Shown here: positions 32,659-45,540 of the stretch, piece after piece
Layout: each line of letters opens with the position of its first letter
Numbering within the stretch: the stretch's first letter is position 1
Assembly: GCF_901709675.1 (NCBI RefSeq)
Contig: NC_051095.1
Location: forward strand, 9,761,956-9,825,955
Direction: 5' to 3'
DNA from: Syngnathus acus
Lineage: Eukaryota > Chordata > Actinopteri > Syngnathiformes > Syngnathidae
Length of the DNA: 64,000 nt
Notes under the pieces: generated by a model
Databases searched by the model: none
Told to the model about the DNA's origin: nothing
What the model saw: only the letters and a program-made list of their open reading frames with translations
Translations under genes and position numbers: made by a program

Positions 32659-35600
32659 TTACTCTTCATCACCTGACATGAGGAAGCCTAAGACAAAGTC
32701 AATCGCTTTCTGACGGTCATGGGACGTCTGTCGGCCCGCCATACTGGGAGGCGGTCGGATGAGGAGGCTGGCAAAGAGGGTGGCTGACGGGGAAGGGGAA
32801 AAAAACAAATACATTGTAGGAATAAAGTGTAAGGCTGAGTGATTTTGGAAATGAGTTGATGAATTATTACAACTGGGGAAAACAGTGTCAGATTTCAAAC
32901 CCAACTTTACAGAAACGTGTTTTACCAATGAGGCTGGCTGTGAGGTTGTTGTTGTTGGCGTGCTTGAGCAGCTCCTTTAGGAAACCCATCAAGTAGCGGA
33001 ACACGTTGCGGTGGGCACGGGGCAGCTGGGAGATCAACTGGAAATCATCAAATAGGAGTAAGACTAATGTTGCCATCATCCTAAACTAAATTGAAGACGT
33101 CGAGGGTTGATGGGGTCACCTGTTTGCAGAGGCGGCTGTCGTGGGCGCAGTCCAGACATCGTTGGTAGAGTTCGTAGCACACGACCGGCTCCGGCAAGGC
33201 CTCCAAGAAGATCAACAGTGCCTCGGCCACAGAGTGGTTGCAACCGGCTTGATGGAAGTATTAAGGAGGAACAACAAAATGGAGACTTTTCTTTGCTGTG
33301 TATGAGGGATTCAGATTCAACGCCAAATGTCTCAGGGGGTTCTCTACACAACAATTCTGCTAACACCTTATATGGCTCTACCATTCAAATATAAGTCATT
33401 GTTTTGACTTTTTTTTTTCCCCCCAGTACACAAGCGCTCGATGCTAACTCAATTCATAACAAGCAGCAATTTGCCAGACTGTGAACTGTGGAAAAAAAAA
33501 AACAGGCTCCAAGCCGTTTATGGTTACGGTCAAAGTAAATAAAGCAAATGACATGTTTAGGTTAATTTTTCCTAAGGAAATTTGGCTATCTTAATGTTAA
33601 TACAAAATGTAAAATGCCATTGACGGCGTGGAGCGGTGATGTTACAACCCCTAAACTGGTTTTATGAATGAGGATACGGACAGCATCTGGAATGTTAGTA
33701 TCCAGACTGTCAATGATGCTCTGCAGTTCCTCCTTCAAACCCGGCGTTTGGAACAAGTCCTCCTAAGAGATGGATGCAAGAAACAGGGAAGCATCACTCA
33801 AAACTTGTATTCTGAAACTCAACTCAAATGTATTTATAGAGCACTTTAAAACAACCACCGCTGCATACAAAGTACTGTACATGGAACAAAATAAGTCATA
33901 GTTAAAACAATAAATTCACAACAAAGACAGAAAAACGAAACCAAGTCTCATGATGAGTCAGAAGCCAAACAATAAAATTGTGTTATATAACAGAATGTTA
34001 AAAAGAAATGTACAGGGATGCCAGAGTAGGAGTTATGTGCCACGCCCATCTTACCTGATCACAAGCCTTTGTGTAGAGATGATTGACCAGAATCCACACT
34101 TCCTTGGGGATCTTTAGAGGTTTGTCCTCTGTGCTTGCGCCGTCCATCAACAAGAAGTTCATCTTGGACTTTTCCTGTGTGCGACAAAAAAATAGTTACA
34201 CTTGCACACTAGACCAGAAATTCCCCTGCGCCATGCCACAGTATGTCCTAAGAGATCTTGAGGTGTAGTATGGGAAAAATGCTACTTTCACTTCATTGGT
34301 CTGAAAATGATTGGAATGTTTACCTATTACATATAATGTGTATTTTATATGTATTCATCCATTTTTGTCACAATGCATCAATTGAGTAGCCATTCTGAAG
34401 CTTTGTTCCAGCGAGCCCATCTTGGGAAAGTTCAAGACAGACAAGTGGATATACTGTTCATTGAAACGAATCAGCTTCTCTCAGCTCATCAGTACGGCAA
34501 TAATATTAGTCATTCTCCGCAGAGGACAAATAAATATGACTGAGGATTGTGACAGTCTGTCTACAAGTGTTGCTGCACCGTTTGTGATTGCTTTGTGTCT
34601 TGCATGTGAAGAAATAGACAATAAAGCAGACTTTGACTTTTTTTTTTTTTTAAATTACACTGAGAATTCAGATGACAAATAGATGCATTGTCCCATCAAC
34701 CTTTACTCATATTTAATCTTCCATCAAATTATTTTCTTCACATAAATTCCCATCAAGTATGTCCTCCAATTAAGCAAATATCAGTAAAAATATTTTACCT
34801 TCTCAGTGAAGGTGTCCTCCCCCTGAGAGAAAAGTCAGCCCACAGCCCGAATGCAGAGTTGGAAAGGAATGATCAAGGCAAGGAGAGGCGATAAAAGGAA
34901 GCAAAGGAAGACGGAAGATGGCACCAAGCATCAGAATCGGAAAAGAAAAATCGATTGATGGTGGCCAGCATAAATTATTACATCCACACAAAAGAGTGAA
35001 AATTGGAAACGGGGGCAAAAAAAGGAGTAATAGCTGTGCTATTTCAGGGCTAATCCAAAACAGCAAAGTAGGATTTAACACCTGAATGAGTTCTCTCACT
35101 TGCTCATTGCTACTTCCTTATTCACTTAAATACACGATGAAGCTTTTCATAGTCTTTAAAAATAGCACCATTGTGTGACCGAGTTTAGCCGCAGGGATTG
35201 AACAAGCCCTCACGTGTCCTCTTTCTGCCTTCAGGGGCCTCACTAGACCGGCTGATCTGATCTAAGCTACGTTACTTGTATTTCACAATCTTTCAACTAA
35301 TCTGTCATTTCCAGTGCAATTCATGCACTCCTCACCAAGTCGATGAGTTTGGTGATGGGGATCTCCCTGATGGGCTTCTTCATTCTGCACAGGGTCTCCA
35401 GCGAGGTGCCGAAGCAGCTGGGCAGGTATTTGCCTGAGATGGTGATGAAGTAGTCCTTGCCTCGGTCCAGGTGGAGCACCAGGATGTCCTCCATGCAGTC
35501 CTCGCCCGAGTTGAGCAGCGTGACAGAGTCTTTAGTCACGTAGACCTCCAGGTAGATCTCCAGTGTCTCACCTGTTCAGGAGAAAATATTCTCAATTTTC

Positions 35601-38600
35601 GGACAAAAGAAAACCAACATACACCATAAATTGGGGTGTCAAACTTGTATTTGTCACAATATGGATATGCAATTGCAGCTGAGCTGTGTGTGTTATTTTT
35701 GTTATACTTGTTCAAACATGGCAGTACCATTGTAAAATGATCTGTGAGAAGATAAGCCCTCTCTGCCTCCATTTTATGAGCAGATTATTTTTTTAGGAAA
35801 ACTTGATCAGAGGTTACGAGCAGTTTTTTAACTGCAAACTCCCCATTTAAAAAGGTATGAATGTTGTGGCCAGACAAAAAAAATTATATAATTATACATG
35901 ACAAGGGAAAGTGTTTTCAAATGGGTACGGAATACTGAGAAATTACTCGGTTCCAAGAATCCCTCGCTGGGCTCGGCACGCAGCCACGACTTGCAGTACT
36001 GCGTGTCATTGAGCTTGGGGATGAAGGTGAAGTGGCATGGGACCTGCCCGTCGTTCTTGATGAGCAAACGCTCCCTCTCGAGCTGCCGGAACTTCACATT
36101 CTCAAATGTGAACTGTGGGTAAAAGAATGGAATAAAAGCATGAACTACTTTAGATGGAAAGAAATGGATGAAACGCAACTACGGTGGTGTGTTAATAGCA
36201 GAGCAGTGGTGACCCAGTTGTTGAAACGGAGTTCTCGGAATATTCTAAGTAAGTTCCGGATCCAATGAGTGAGCGCAGTACCAGCTGGGTTCAAGCTATC
36301 TCACAGCATCTGGATTCTAAAGATACTTGCCAGCCATGTTCATGAGTATTAATTAAAGGAATGTTCAGCCAAAAAAAAAAAAGCAGCTCAACCAGGATTT
36401 CTTTCAAGAATAGTCTAAGCTCCTTTGCCAGTGGGTTGAAGGGGTTCGGGCACTTGAAATAGAAGCCAGTTTGTTGCCTCCCACTGGTCGTATTCCAGTC
36501 ACAAGCTAGCCTAGTCTATGATGGTGGGATTACAGGGATCATTTTTGGCCTGAGAATGCCCATGAGGAGAAATCGAAATATGTTGCGGGGGAAACGGACA
36601 CTCTATTGAGGCGCTCTTAAAAATAGCATGATGGAGTGATTGACATTGATTGGCGACATCCTTACCTCTCTCCTGCTCAGAGACACAGATGGGAGGAAAT
36701 CATTCTCCATTCTGTCCATGGTGCGGACAATCTCCTCAAACACTTTCTTTTGGCGCTGCTCATTGACCACCTTCACCTGTTGCACAAAAAGAGGAAATCC
36801 TGAAATAACACAACACAATTCTTATCTTTGAAAAGCTAACTCAACAAAGTAGGTCATCAGCAGAGTGACCCAACACACTGATGATCATCGTTGGAAGCTT
36901 TTTGCGTACGCTAAAATTGTCAGTGGATTCTCAGTCATACCAGTCAAGGCTGAATTGAGTCAACTGGACTCTTTAGTTTGGGGACTTTTTTTTTCTTCTT
37001 TTCCTTCTTTTTGGGTAGGTGAAATTTGAAAGAGGTCTTGATCACTTCTTACCCCGATCTTGAAGACAGCGCTGACTGGTTTGTGGTCGCTGGTTTGCAG
37101 CTCCATGTGACTGCGATACGCGAGCTGCTTGACATCGTTGCCCCGCCACAGGATCCTGTCACACCATGCTGGAACGCGGCACTTCCCGCTAACGGAAAAG
37201 AAGCAAAGACTTTCAGGGGTCGCAGACCCGTACAAACAAGCTGATTCTCTGCATCGCCTACATGGCTGCTTTGCTGACCAGGTTTAATCAGAAAGGAAAA
37301 ACAACTAGAAATGTGTTGGCACTGTGCTTGGCACATCCCGGAGAACTTGCATAAACCTAACCTTGAGTCCCATCTGTCTGTTTTGGAATCATATTTATAA
37401 GTCGGGATGAAGTTGATGTCTCCTTCGATGAAATCAGTGAAGGCTCGCTTGGTCTGCCGCTGAATGTTTAGCTGTGTAACCAAAGAGAGTTAAAGCAAAA
37501 ATGATGATGGATTATCTTCACGTTTGAATCATTCCAAAAATCCTTTTTTACAGATGAGAGTTGCTGTTGACGGATCGCTCACCTGATCAAACTCCTGAAG
37601 CTTCTTCAGCTCGTTCTGGGAAATGAGATACTTGACCTCGGATGCATCGTACATGCACAGGCGATAGTTTAAATCGCCAAACCAGATAACCACACTATAA
37701 CGGATAAAGACAAAAACAGCCTAGTGAAGGAGTTGGCATATGAGAAACAACAACAACCTAAAATAAAAATCTATCTTATGTTTGTCTGTATGCTTGAATT
37801 GTGATTTAAAAAAACAAAAAAAAACAATAGTATGTGTAAAAATAACAAACATAGCTAAATAGTGTGACATTAGAACCACATGCACTCTGGCTATAAAAGG
37901 CTGAGAACGAACTTGTGCTTGTGGATACTAAGAGGTGGATGATCCAGTAGGTGGAAGGTCATGCGGGCACAAATGTCTTTATAGTCCTGGTTGCGACGCT
38001 CAAAGTCCTCCACGTGCGCCGCGAGATGCGAGTTAACGATGCAGAAGCTGGTGTTGTGGAACACAAACCTCACCGCCACACCTCCTTTGTTCCCCTGTAC
38101 AACGCAAAACGCCTATTTGAGCCACACGACAACAATTCTGAAATGTCCAAGTTGGTCCAACTAACCATTTTGCCCATTATTCCAGTGCCAACATGTTCTG
38201 CAGCTACTTCTGTGACATGTTTCTTGTGTATCTTATTGACATAGACCACCAGCATCATCCCGACGAGTCGAATGATGCGAACCTGTCAAAAATATGCGAG
38301 TTAACGAACGAAACATGGTCAAAGTTGCTCCTCGACTCACCCTCTTGTACTGCGCTTTTGGGTGTAGGCCTCGCTCGACTGCCTCCACCCACAGTTGCTC
38401 CTTGGATGAATCCATGTAGAAGAATGCTTCAGTGCTGAGGTCCAACTCTTGAAAACTAAGAGCAAAAGTATGTCAAGTCCGCTGACCAAGAACGATAAAG
38501 TGACACACATTAAAAAAAGAGTCCTGGTAAAAATCATCACTGACCCCACGGCATACATATCGGGAGGTTCTGCGTCACAAGAGAGCCACGATTCAAGGCT

Positions 38601-41600
38601 GCTGTCTGGAGACTGCCCGTTCACATTCCACGTACCACTGAAAAACCTACAGAAACAATGACGTAAAGGTATAAATTCAAGTATGGTTTCCTTGTATAAA
38701 CAAACATAGCGTGTTGGATATGAATGAATACTAATAATCGTTTTTTTACGATTATGCTCATTTTTGTAATCGGGTAGCGTAAAAACTGCAATTGTAACTG
38801 AATTTTGATTGATTGCACATCCCTAGCTTGAATGTTTTGTAACATAACCCAGAGACATCCGAATTTGGATCTGTACAGTTTATAAACATTTTAAGATGGT
38901 TGTAGTTTAAGATTGGATGAATCGTATTTCCATTATTTCTTCTGTAGAATCTTGACCAGTGTTCCGGAATATAATGTGTTTGACCTTAGAGGTTCAAGCT
39001 ATATCCTGAGAATTGTTACATAGAAACGAAGCAGTTCTACCGAAAGTTCTGGATGTCCACATATTCGTTTTCCTTCTTTCCCAGGCGGCGTTTGATGAGG
39101 TATTCTCTCTCTGCCGCCTGGGTGGAGAACATGGCCTGCCTCATGGTGTTTGTAGTGGAACTCTCACACCAGGACGAAGACCTGTCCGTCCGATCGTAGC
39201 TCGACTTAAAACTACATTAAAAAAAAAATCAAAAGTAATTTAACGATTTTAGCATGTTTCACAATCTACGAATGCAACGTGACTCACTCTGGTCTGGTGA
39301 TGCCAGTGGAGTTGTCTTTGGCCTGACCGAAGATGGCTCTCTCTTTGGGGAGGGGGGCAGGAGGCAGCTGATAAGTTGGCGTGAAGGACGCTTTGCGGGG
39401 AGGAAGAGGAGGAACAGGAGGAGGCTCTCGAGCGGCGACTATCCTGTTCTGGTGGTTCTTCTTTTCTTCCGCTTTCGAAGTGTGATTGAAGTTGTCCTCA
39501 AAGCCAAAGTCTGAGGCCAAAGACTGGGCTGAATTTTCGGATGAATGTTTACAAAGTGTTATTCCATCATTTCAATGACAGGCGGCCTGGCGTTTTTAAG
39601 CATTTATTTACCTGCATTAGTGTAATGTTTGGTTGAGTTACTGTTGCGGGCGGGAGGTAGTGCGTTTGTCAAAGAAGGCGTGTCGACTCCAGAGTCCACA
39701 CAGTTGGCAGTCTTGTTTCCTCTCTGAGGCGGGACGGGGACTCGACCCTTTTGTGCCAGGGGATCCATTGCTCTGGGTTTGCGGGGACTCAATTGAACTG
39801 GAGGACAGGAAAGAAAATGTGCATAAGTGAGCCGGATGTGATGACTTTTACAGTCTTTGTCTTGAGCTATTACGGAAAAAAAAAAAAAAACAAGATTTAA
39901 AATCTTTTTACATTTTACTACAAATGTTTGAATGAGAGAAAATGACTGTAAAGAGAAACTGTTAAGATTAAGAAGTCTTAATATATTCAATTTGAAGTCG
40001 GCTTTCCATGTTTATACTAGATATTAAAATTGTGTTGCTCATTGTGGCACGACATGACGTCTTAGGTCACATTTCTTTCTGCAGCTTCCTAAGGTGAGTC
40101 AAAAACAATTCCCGTATGTTGTAGTGCAGTTGTGCAACAATGAATCCATTTAGCAGAAAAACAATTTAAAATGAAGGCGGTCACTCCGCCTTGCTATGCT
40201 GATTCACTCGTATGAGGAAATAGACAATCGTCATTTGAACTGAGCGTGAGTCATTACATCTTCCTGAATGTTTACACAAGCCATTTTCCTACGGCTCAGA
40301 AAGTCACTACACCAAACACAATGGACACATTCAAGTCGAGTCAAATCCGCTGGCAAATCCAAATTGTGGTAATGAGCAAGAGTTACTGAAGATAACTATT
40401 GTTAGGGCTGCTCCATGATGACAAAATCATCAATCGCAATCAGTTTGGTCATGGTCAGTTATATATTACATGAGCAGTTGTGGGTTACTATTATTTTTAT
40501 AACTGTTCCTACAAGAGTTGATATTCCAACTGACATACCTTGTTGTTGAGCACTTATCACCTGGGTGAGGAAAGTTTGTGTGCGCTCATCATCCTGGAGT
40601 TCTAACAAAAGTTCGGGGGCTTTTTCTCCTTTTATTCGGAACTTGAGTCCGGCTAAAGTCAGACGTACAAACAGGACAGCTTGAGAATCGCCACAAGAAA
40701 TGCAGACTGTCTAGAAAACAAAGCATGGTGATTCCACAGTCGACCCATTCAGAATTCTTTCAGAGAGCCCGGGAAACTCATGACCCATGACTGCTACTAA
40801 ATAAAGATGTAAACAGTACCAAAAAAAGCAGTTTGGTGGAGCTGCTATATATTTGTATCAGCGTGCTTACGTTCCCACAGTTTGGCACTGACAGCCTTGC
40901 AATAAAATAATAAAAAGATAATTGGGGGTTACATGAGGCAAAATAGTAGAAAAGTACTCACACACTCGGGATAAGTCAATGAGAAGAGCCTCCTCGCCCT
41001 CTGCGGTGAGAAAAAAAAAAGGGGCTAAACTGAGTGAGCAAGCAGTCAAAGGTCATTTACTGATTGTTCAGATTTGAGCTGCAAAACAAGATTCTGACGC
41101 ACTTCTCACATTAGCTCAAACACCAAACGTGTAGAAGAAAAAAGAAAAAGCCACACACCTTTTACAATTTCAAACTTTCCATTTATGGGTATGGAGAGCT
41201 GGGCCACCGGACGAGTCACGACGGCATCAGGGGTTGCCAGCACACCCAGTCTGCATGGCAACAGAGCAGACCCCCGCTTAATAACACCTTCCGTCAATGT
41301 TTGCATGATTTCTGAACAGTCAAATTCAATTGTACATCATGTATACACAGCCGCTGCAGTGAGTTCTCATTCCCAAGTCGGTTTCATGCACAGCACTCGG
41401 GCGGGGGTTGGTGGGTAGTAGCAATCATGCAGAGTAGGTGGACGTTTATAATTGCTTGAACTGTAGAATTGTTTCAAAACATGTTAATGATCATGCTCAC
41501 ATGCAGAGATGTCTTATGTTGCAATTTATAGGCCAAGTGCTTTAGTCTATCTTTGTCTGTCTCAAAATGACAGGATTTCCAGAAAAAAAGCTAACAGTTG

Positions 41601-43530
41601 ATGTGGCACATGTGGGGCCGATGGAAAATTAAAAGAGAAAATGTCAATTATAAGGCACAGATAAATTATCCTTCCAACTCGCATTTGCACTTACAATTTA
41701 GAGTCCTCAATAAATCGAACGTGCATGTTTTGGGAATGAATTTGAAAACCTGAACCACACCACTGTGAGGCACATGCGCAGACCACAAATGCACTGTGCT
41801 GCCCTCTGAGGAATCTGCCAATTGTGCGGAATTTGTATCAGGACAACAGAATCTCATTCAAAGATTCTCAAAACAAAATCAACAAGCGTGATGTTCAAGT
41901 ATTCTTGTATTCTGCTGTGCTAAAAGTTCTTCTTGTGTCACTCTGTATTTTCAGTATGCTTTATATAATCGCAGGTAGAGCGAGAATGAAAACTCAGACG
42001 GCTCCTGCTAACAGCACGGAACTTGTGTTCCCATGTGAATTTCATTACGGAGTTCAGGAATTCTAGATAATGAGTGGAGGTAGCTGAGAGCTGGCGCAAA
42101 CTAATTGCTTTGTGCCTCGCGCTAGAACGAGACGACCCGAGAGCTCTACACACATGCGCACAAGGTCAGTGTTGCAAACTTAAGTGGATAAAACTTAAAT
42201 CCAAGCCTCACAAGTTACCGTGAAGTATTTTTTTGTCTTAAAAATCAACCAAATAAAGTGTGTGTGCCTTAATCCTAACACATTTATCACCATGTTCTAA
42301 TGTGTAAGGTACTTACACAAACTTTCCACCACGTTCAATTAGTGACAGCAGCCTGGGCTCCTTCTGGCCAGCCCTCACTTCCAGACCTCTTACAGTGTGA
42401 GCAGCACAATCAAGGAATTATTGTGTCACAACATGAAAAAATAAATCTAATCTGTAAATATCCTAAATACTGTACTTGTGTTTGTTTATGTATTTTAAAA
42501 GAGATGGGGGATGCAGCATTGCTGTTATGTATTGTCACAAGAAGCCATGCTTTTGAAATATGAAAGAGGAATGTAGATATACAGTTACATTGATGGATCA
42601 CAAATGTGTAAATAAATTAGTTTGCGAGACATGATGTAAAAAAATGAAAGCATGGCACATTTTGTACTCAAAATACAAGGGGATTTCTTCACATCGGGGG
42701 CTCCCATTCAAAACAATGTAAAGGATCATATAAAGATTATAATATTTCAGACAAATAAAGAGCTACTCCCTTGGCCACAGTATTTTAAAGCCACAAAATA
42801 ATTTACTACTGTGTGTTTGGCTTAACCACACTTTATAAAGCAACTTTATTTCTTAACATGCTCTTTTATCATAATACAGTATTTTGTATCAAAAAAAAGA
42901 AATACGCCGGTGAGCCAACATGACTATTGTTTGTAATCGCATTTCAAAATTACAACGAATCACTGGAGATGAAACTGTTCCGCAACACAATTCCAATATA
43001 AAACAATCAAATCAAAAACATTAAGTGCGGCAATAATTGAGTATTCTTCTTGTGCGGCGTGTCGACGTTTTCTTACGCTGATCGTAACCTTGAAACATCG
43101 TCAAAATGTACAATAACACAAGTAGACAATTAAATTCTACTAAAATTTCAAGTGCCAGATTGGTGATAACTGAAATTAGTCCAAAAATGATCAATCGGCC
43201 CAAAATAATAATCCGCACAAATAAATACGTCATCAAATCGCGGTGTTTTTTTTTTTTTTTTAAACCATTGTTTTGGTTGACAGCCCCCCTAGTGGAAGAA
43301 ATGACAAGCGATAAAAAAAAAAAAAAAAAAAAAATTCTGTAAAGAAACTTTCGTCTTGCTCAAGTATCCTAAAGACAACTTCACAAGGCCGGGGAGTACA
43401 TGCTGCTACGTTAGCCAGCAAGCTACCTCACCAATTAATAACTAAAGCTTCTCATTTGACTTTCTTTCTTTTTACTCTTAAAGGATATTGCCAAGCACTC
43501 CTCACTGCCAATCCCCAAGGAGGATTCCAT
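32659..43530 (-). CDS. ocrl: OCRL inositol polyphosphate 5-phosphatase (Lowe syndrome protein orthologue)
   Basis: Twenty-four coding exons give ~1000 residues (human OCRL 901): 43530..43476, 42386..42317, 41250..41159, 41000..~40962, ~40706..40539, 39797..39612, 39528..39288, 39211..39041, 38646..38545, 38455..38341, 38282..38166, 38094..37913, 37694..37583, 37471..37362, 37188..37053, 36776..36666, 36112..35947, 35571..35336, 34822..34799, 34174..34055, 33762..33678, 33247..33120, 33037..32926, 32783..32659. Domains: N-terminal PH (exons 1-5, with clathrin box LLIDL), linker with AP2-binding GFEDNF, 5-phosphatase core ([47 protein letters not shown]), ASH domain (exons 16-18, ending with a second clathrin box KLIDL), and RhoGAP-like C-terminus ([38 protein letters not shown]). 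It dephosphorylates PI(4,5)P2 at endosomes, Golgi and coated pits (family knowledge). [20 protein letters not shown] and [16 protein letters not shown] favour OCRL over INPP5B. Confidence 0.94.
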
Positions 43531-43720
43531 TCTTACCGACAGAGACGAGTTTTACCCCGGGGCTGCTCGGTGGCTACTCGTCGGCTCCGTCCATACGACC
43601 GGGAGAGAGAAAGTTAAATCCCCGCCCGGTGCGGAGGCGGCCTTCTCGGTGACAGCAGCTCGGTGGTTGGTCGGCGATGTATCCGTGAAATGGCTTCGGA
43701 CATTCAACAGACCTTCAAAC
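43531..43720 (-). promoter_or_regulatory. ocrl 5'UTR/promoter with a short upstream ORF
   Basis: CpG-rich sequence immediately upstream of the chosen start. A seven-codon upstream ORF (ATG at 43594, TAG at 43576-43574) lies about 65 bases before the main ATG. If a nearby GTAAGA (just before the ATG) were used as a donor, the first exon would be non-coding; the frame and INPP5B-like alignment of exon 1 favour reading through it. Confidence 0.45.
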
Positions 43721-44030
43721 TTAAACGGAGCCGCCTGGTCGCATAACGATCACATTCCCGGCTTGTAGTTTCTTATTACACACAGCAGCTCATATTTGAC
43801 GCCAGATGTTGACGCAAAGTTGGTTGTCTGGGGAAATCGAGGAATGGACGCTGCTGCTGATGTTTCTTCTTCGCACGCTCACTGCACTCATATTGCATTT
43901 GAAGCGTAGTTAGCGCCCTCTTGGTCCAGGAGGCCGTCTTTCTTCTTTGTGGTTATTATTTCCGGTAGTGTAAAAGGATACATTACTTTTTACTGCCATC
44001 CTCAGACACTATGCTTCAACTACAATTAAT
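43721..44030. other. ocrl upstream flank
   Basis: Moderately CpG-rich sequence upstream of ocrl. No gene and no clear repeat are seen. Confidence 0.4.
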
Positions 44031-44165
44031 TTGTCCACTGGTAAGTGCGTCCGATTCGCAGTGCAGAGGTGGTGGATTCGATCCCAACTGTGTGTTCTCT
44101 CATTCAGTCCGGGTGTACCCCGCATTCTGCCCGAAAACCGCTGGGCGAGCACACCCGCGGTTCGG
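44031..44165 (+). mobile_element. tRNA-derived SINE, internally deleted
   Basis: CACTGGTAAGTGCGTCC, then GCAGTGCAGAGGTGGTGG and GGATTCGATCCC (a B-box-like word), match the head of a common teleost tRNA-derived SINE. This is joined abruptly to the characteristic body/tail words GGGTGTACCCCGC, TCTGCCCGAAAACCGCTGGG and CGAGCACACCCGCG. The middle of the element is missing. A (TC)n run follows at 44183-44214. Confidence 0.6.
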
Positions 44166-44214
44166 GTAATTCATAATGAAAATCTCTCTCTCTCTCGCGC
44201 TCTCTCTCTCCGTC

Positions 44215-44793
44215 ACTCCTTACTTGCACCACTTGAGGGAGCCAGAGAACCGCGTCGGTCCCCATCCTGTGCTATAAATCGAAAGGTTGTGAAAGATTAC
44301 ATCTGCATACCATCATCCCAAACGGATTCATGTGCCAAGGAGGAATATTTTTAGAGGTCCTATCTTCTTTCACATCACTGCCTGTCCACTCAACTGATCC
44401 CATCTGCTCATAAAAATTCAAATGAATGCTCATTTACATTCCTTTCAACCTTCTTCCTCGCATGGCTCGGTCGAGTGTTGGTGATAACTTGTTTGTGCTG
44501 GATTTCTGCCATCCAGAAAAACATCTTTGGGCCAAGATATAAATAGACAGAGCCCCGTGTTCTACAGCCAAGTGTAATGCCATGCCCTCCCCTTGTTAAA
44601 AAATGGCAGTACTCAGCAATTATGGGTATTAAAGTCCTGACTCTCACAAGCTGTGAGGGGAGACAAGCTCCCACCCGACGTATTAAAATGTAATTCCAGC
44701 CAAGTTGTTTAAAACCAATTACTAGATAGACCTTGTTGCAGTTGTCTTGAACACTTAGATGACTGTGGGATTGCATACATGACGGTGTGAGTA
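44215..44793. other. Gene-free stretch
   Basis: I see no coding exon, RNA gene or clear repeat here. Confidence 0.4.
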
Positions 44794-45115
44794 TACAGTG
44801 ATCCCTCGCTACTTCACGTTTCGTTTATCGCGGCTTCACTACATCGCGGATTTTTTTCCCAAATTAAAAAAAACATTTAAAAGTCAAAATAAAACTTCTA
44901 AATTGAAGAAAAATGTGTCTAACCTTCAGGACAATGTAGTATTGCTCCAAATGTTCGTTTACATTCCTTTAGAAGTCCGCTTTCGCGTGTTAGCACGATC
45001 GCGAATTAGCATCTTTCCACTAACTCGTTAGCCTGCCCAGTACTTCTTGTTGGTGACCGCGGATTTCGGGTGGTTTTTGGATCCAATTATCCGCGATACA
45101 TGAGGGATTACTGTA
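44794..45115. mobile_element. MITE with TACAGT(A/G)ATCCCTC terminal inverted repeats
   Basis: The left end TACAGTGATCCCTCGCTACT is mirrored at the right end by the reverse complement of ATGAGGGATTACTGTA. Inside are TTTATCGCGG and CCGCGGATTT-type words typical of a widespread vertebrate non-autonomous DNA transposon. It is about 322 bp and has no coding potential. Confidence 0.65.
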
Positions 45116-45540
45116 CAGTGACTCCATTGTTGTGGCAGTGCATACACACCTGTTGTGGGGTTATTTGTAGACATGATTTTGTGAGGCCACATGTGACCGT
45201 GTCAGTACATACATGACTGTGGCGGTGTGAACACACCAATTGTGACAGTACATGGAGTACATATGTAACTGTAGGAGGAGTACATACTGTACATATAAAT
45301 GCAGAACTACATACATGACTGTAGGAGTACATAGTAGAGCGACGACTTAAGGAATGTAGGAATATACATTACTTTGGGAGTGTATACTGAAGGACAAAGG
45401 TGGTACATGACTGTAGAAGGACATAACGTGACTGTGGGAGTGCATTCACGGCTGTCAGGGTGCCTACACAACAGTCGGAGATGTGGGAGTGCATACATGA
45501 CTGTGGCTGTACAAACATGACTGAGTGCATTCATGATTAT
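45116..45540. repeat. Degenerate minisatellite built on GTGGGAGTRCATACATGACT
   Basis: About fifteen imperfect copies of a 20-35 base unit combine ACATGACTGT, GGGAGT and (A/G)CATAC words. Examples are ACATACATGACTGTGGCGG, ACATACATGACTGTAGGAG and GTGCATACATGACTGTGG. It abuts the MITE at 44794-45115, whose end shares the CATGA and TGTACAGTG words. Confidence 0.6.
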
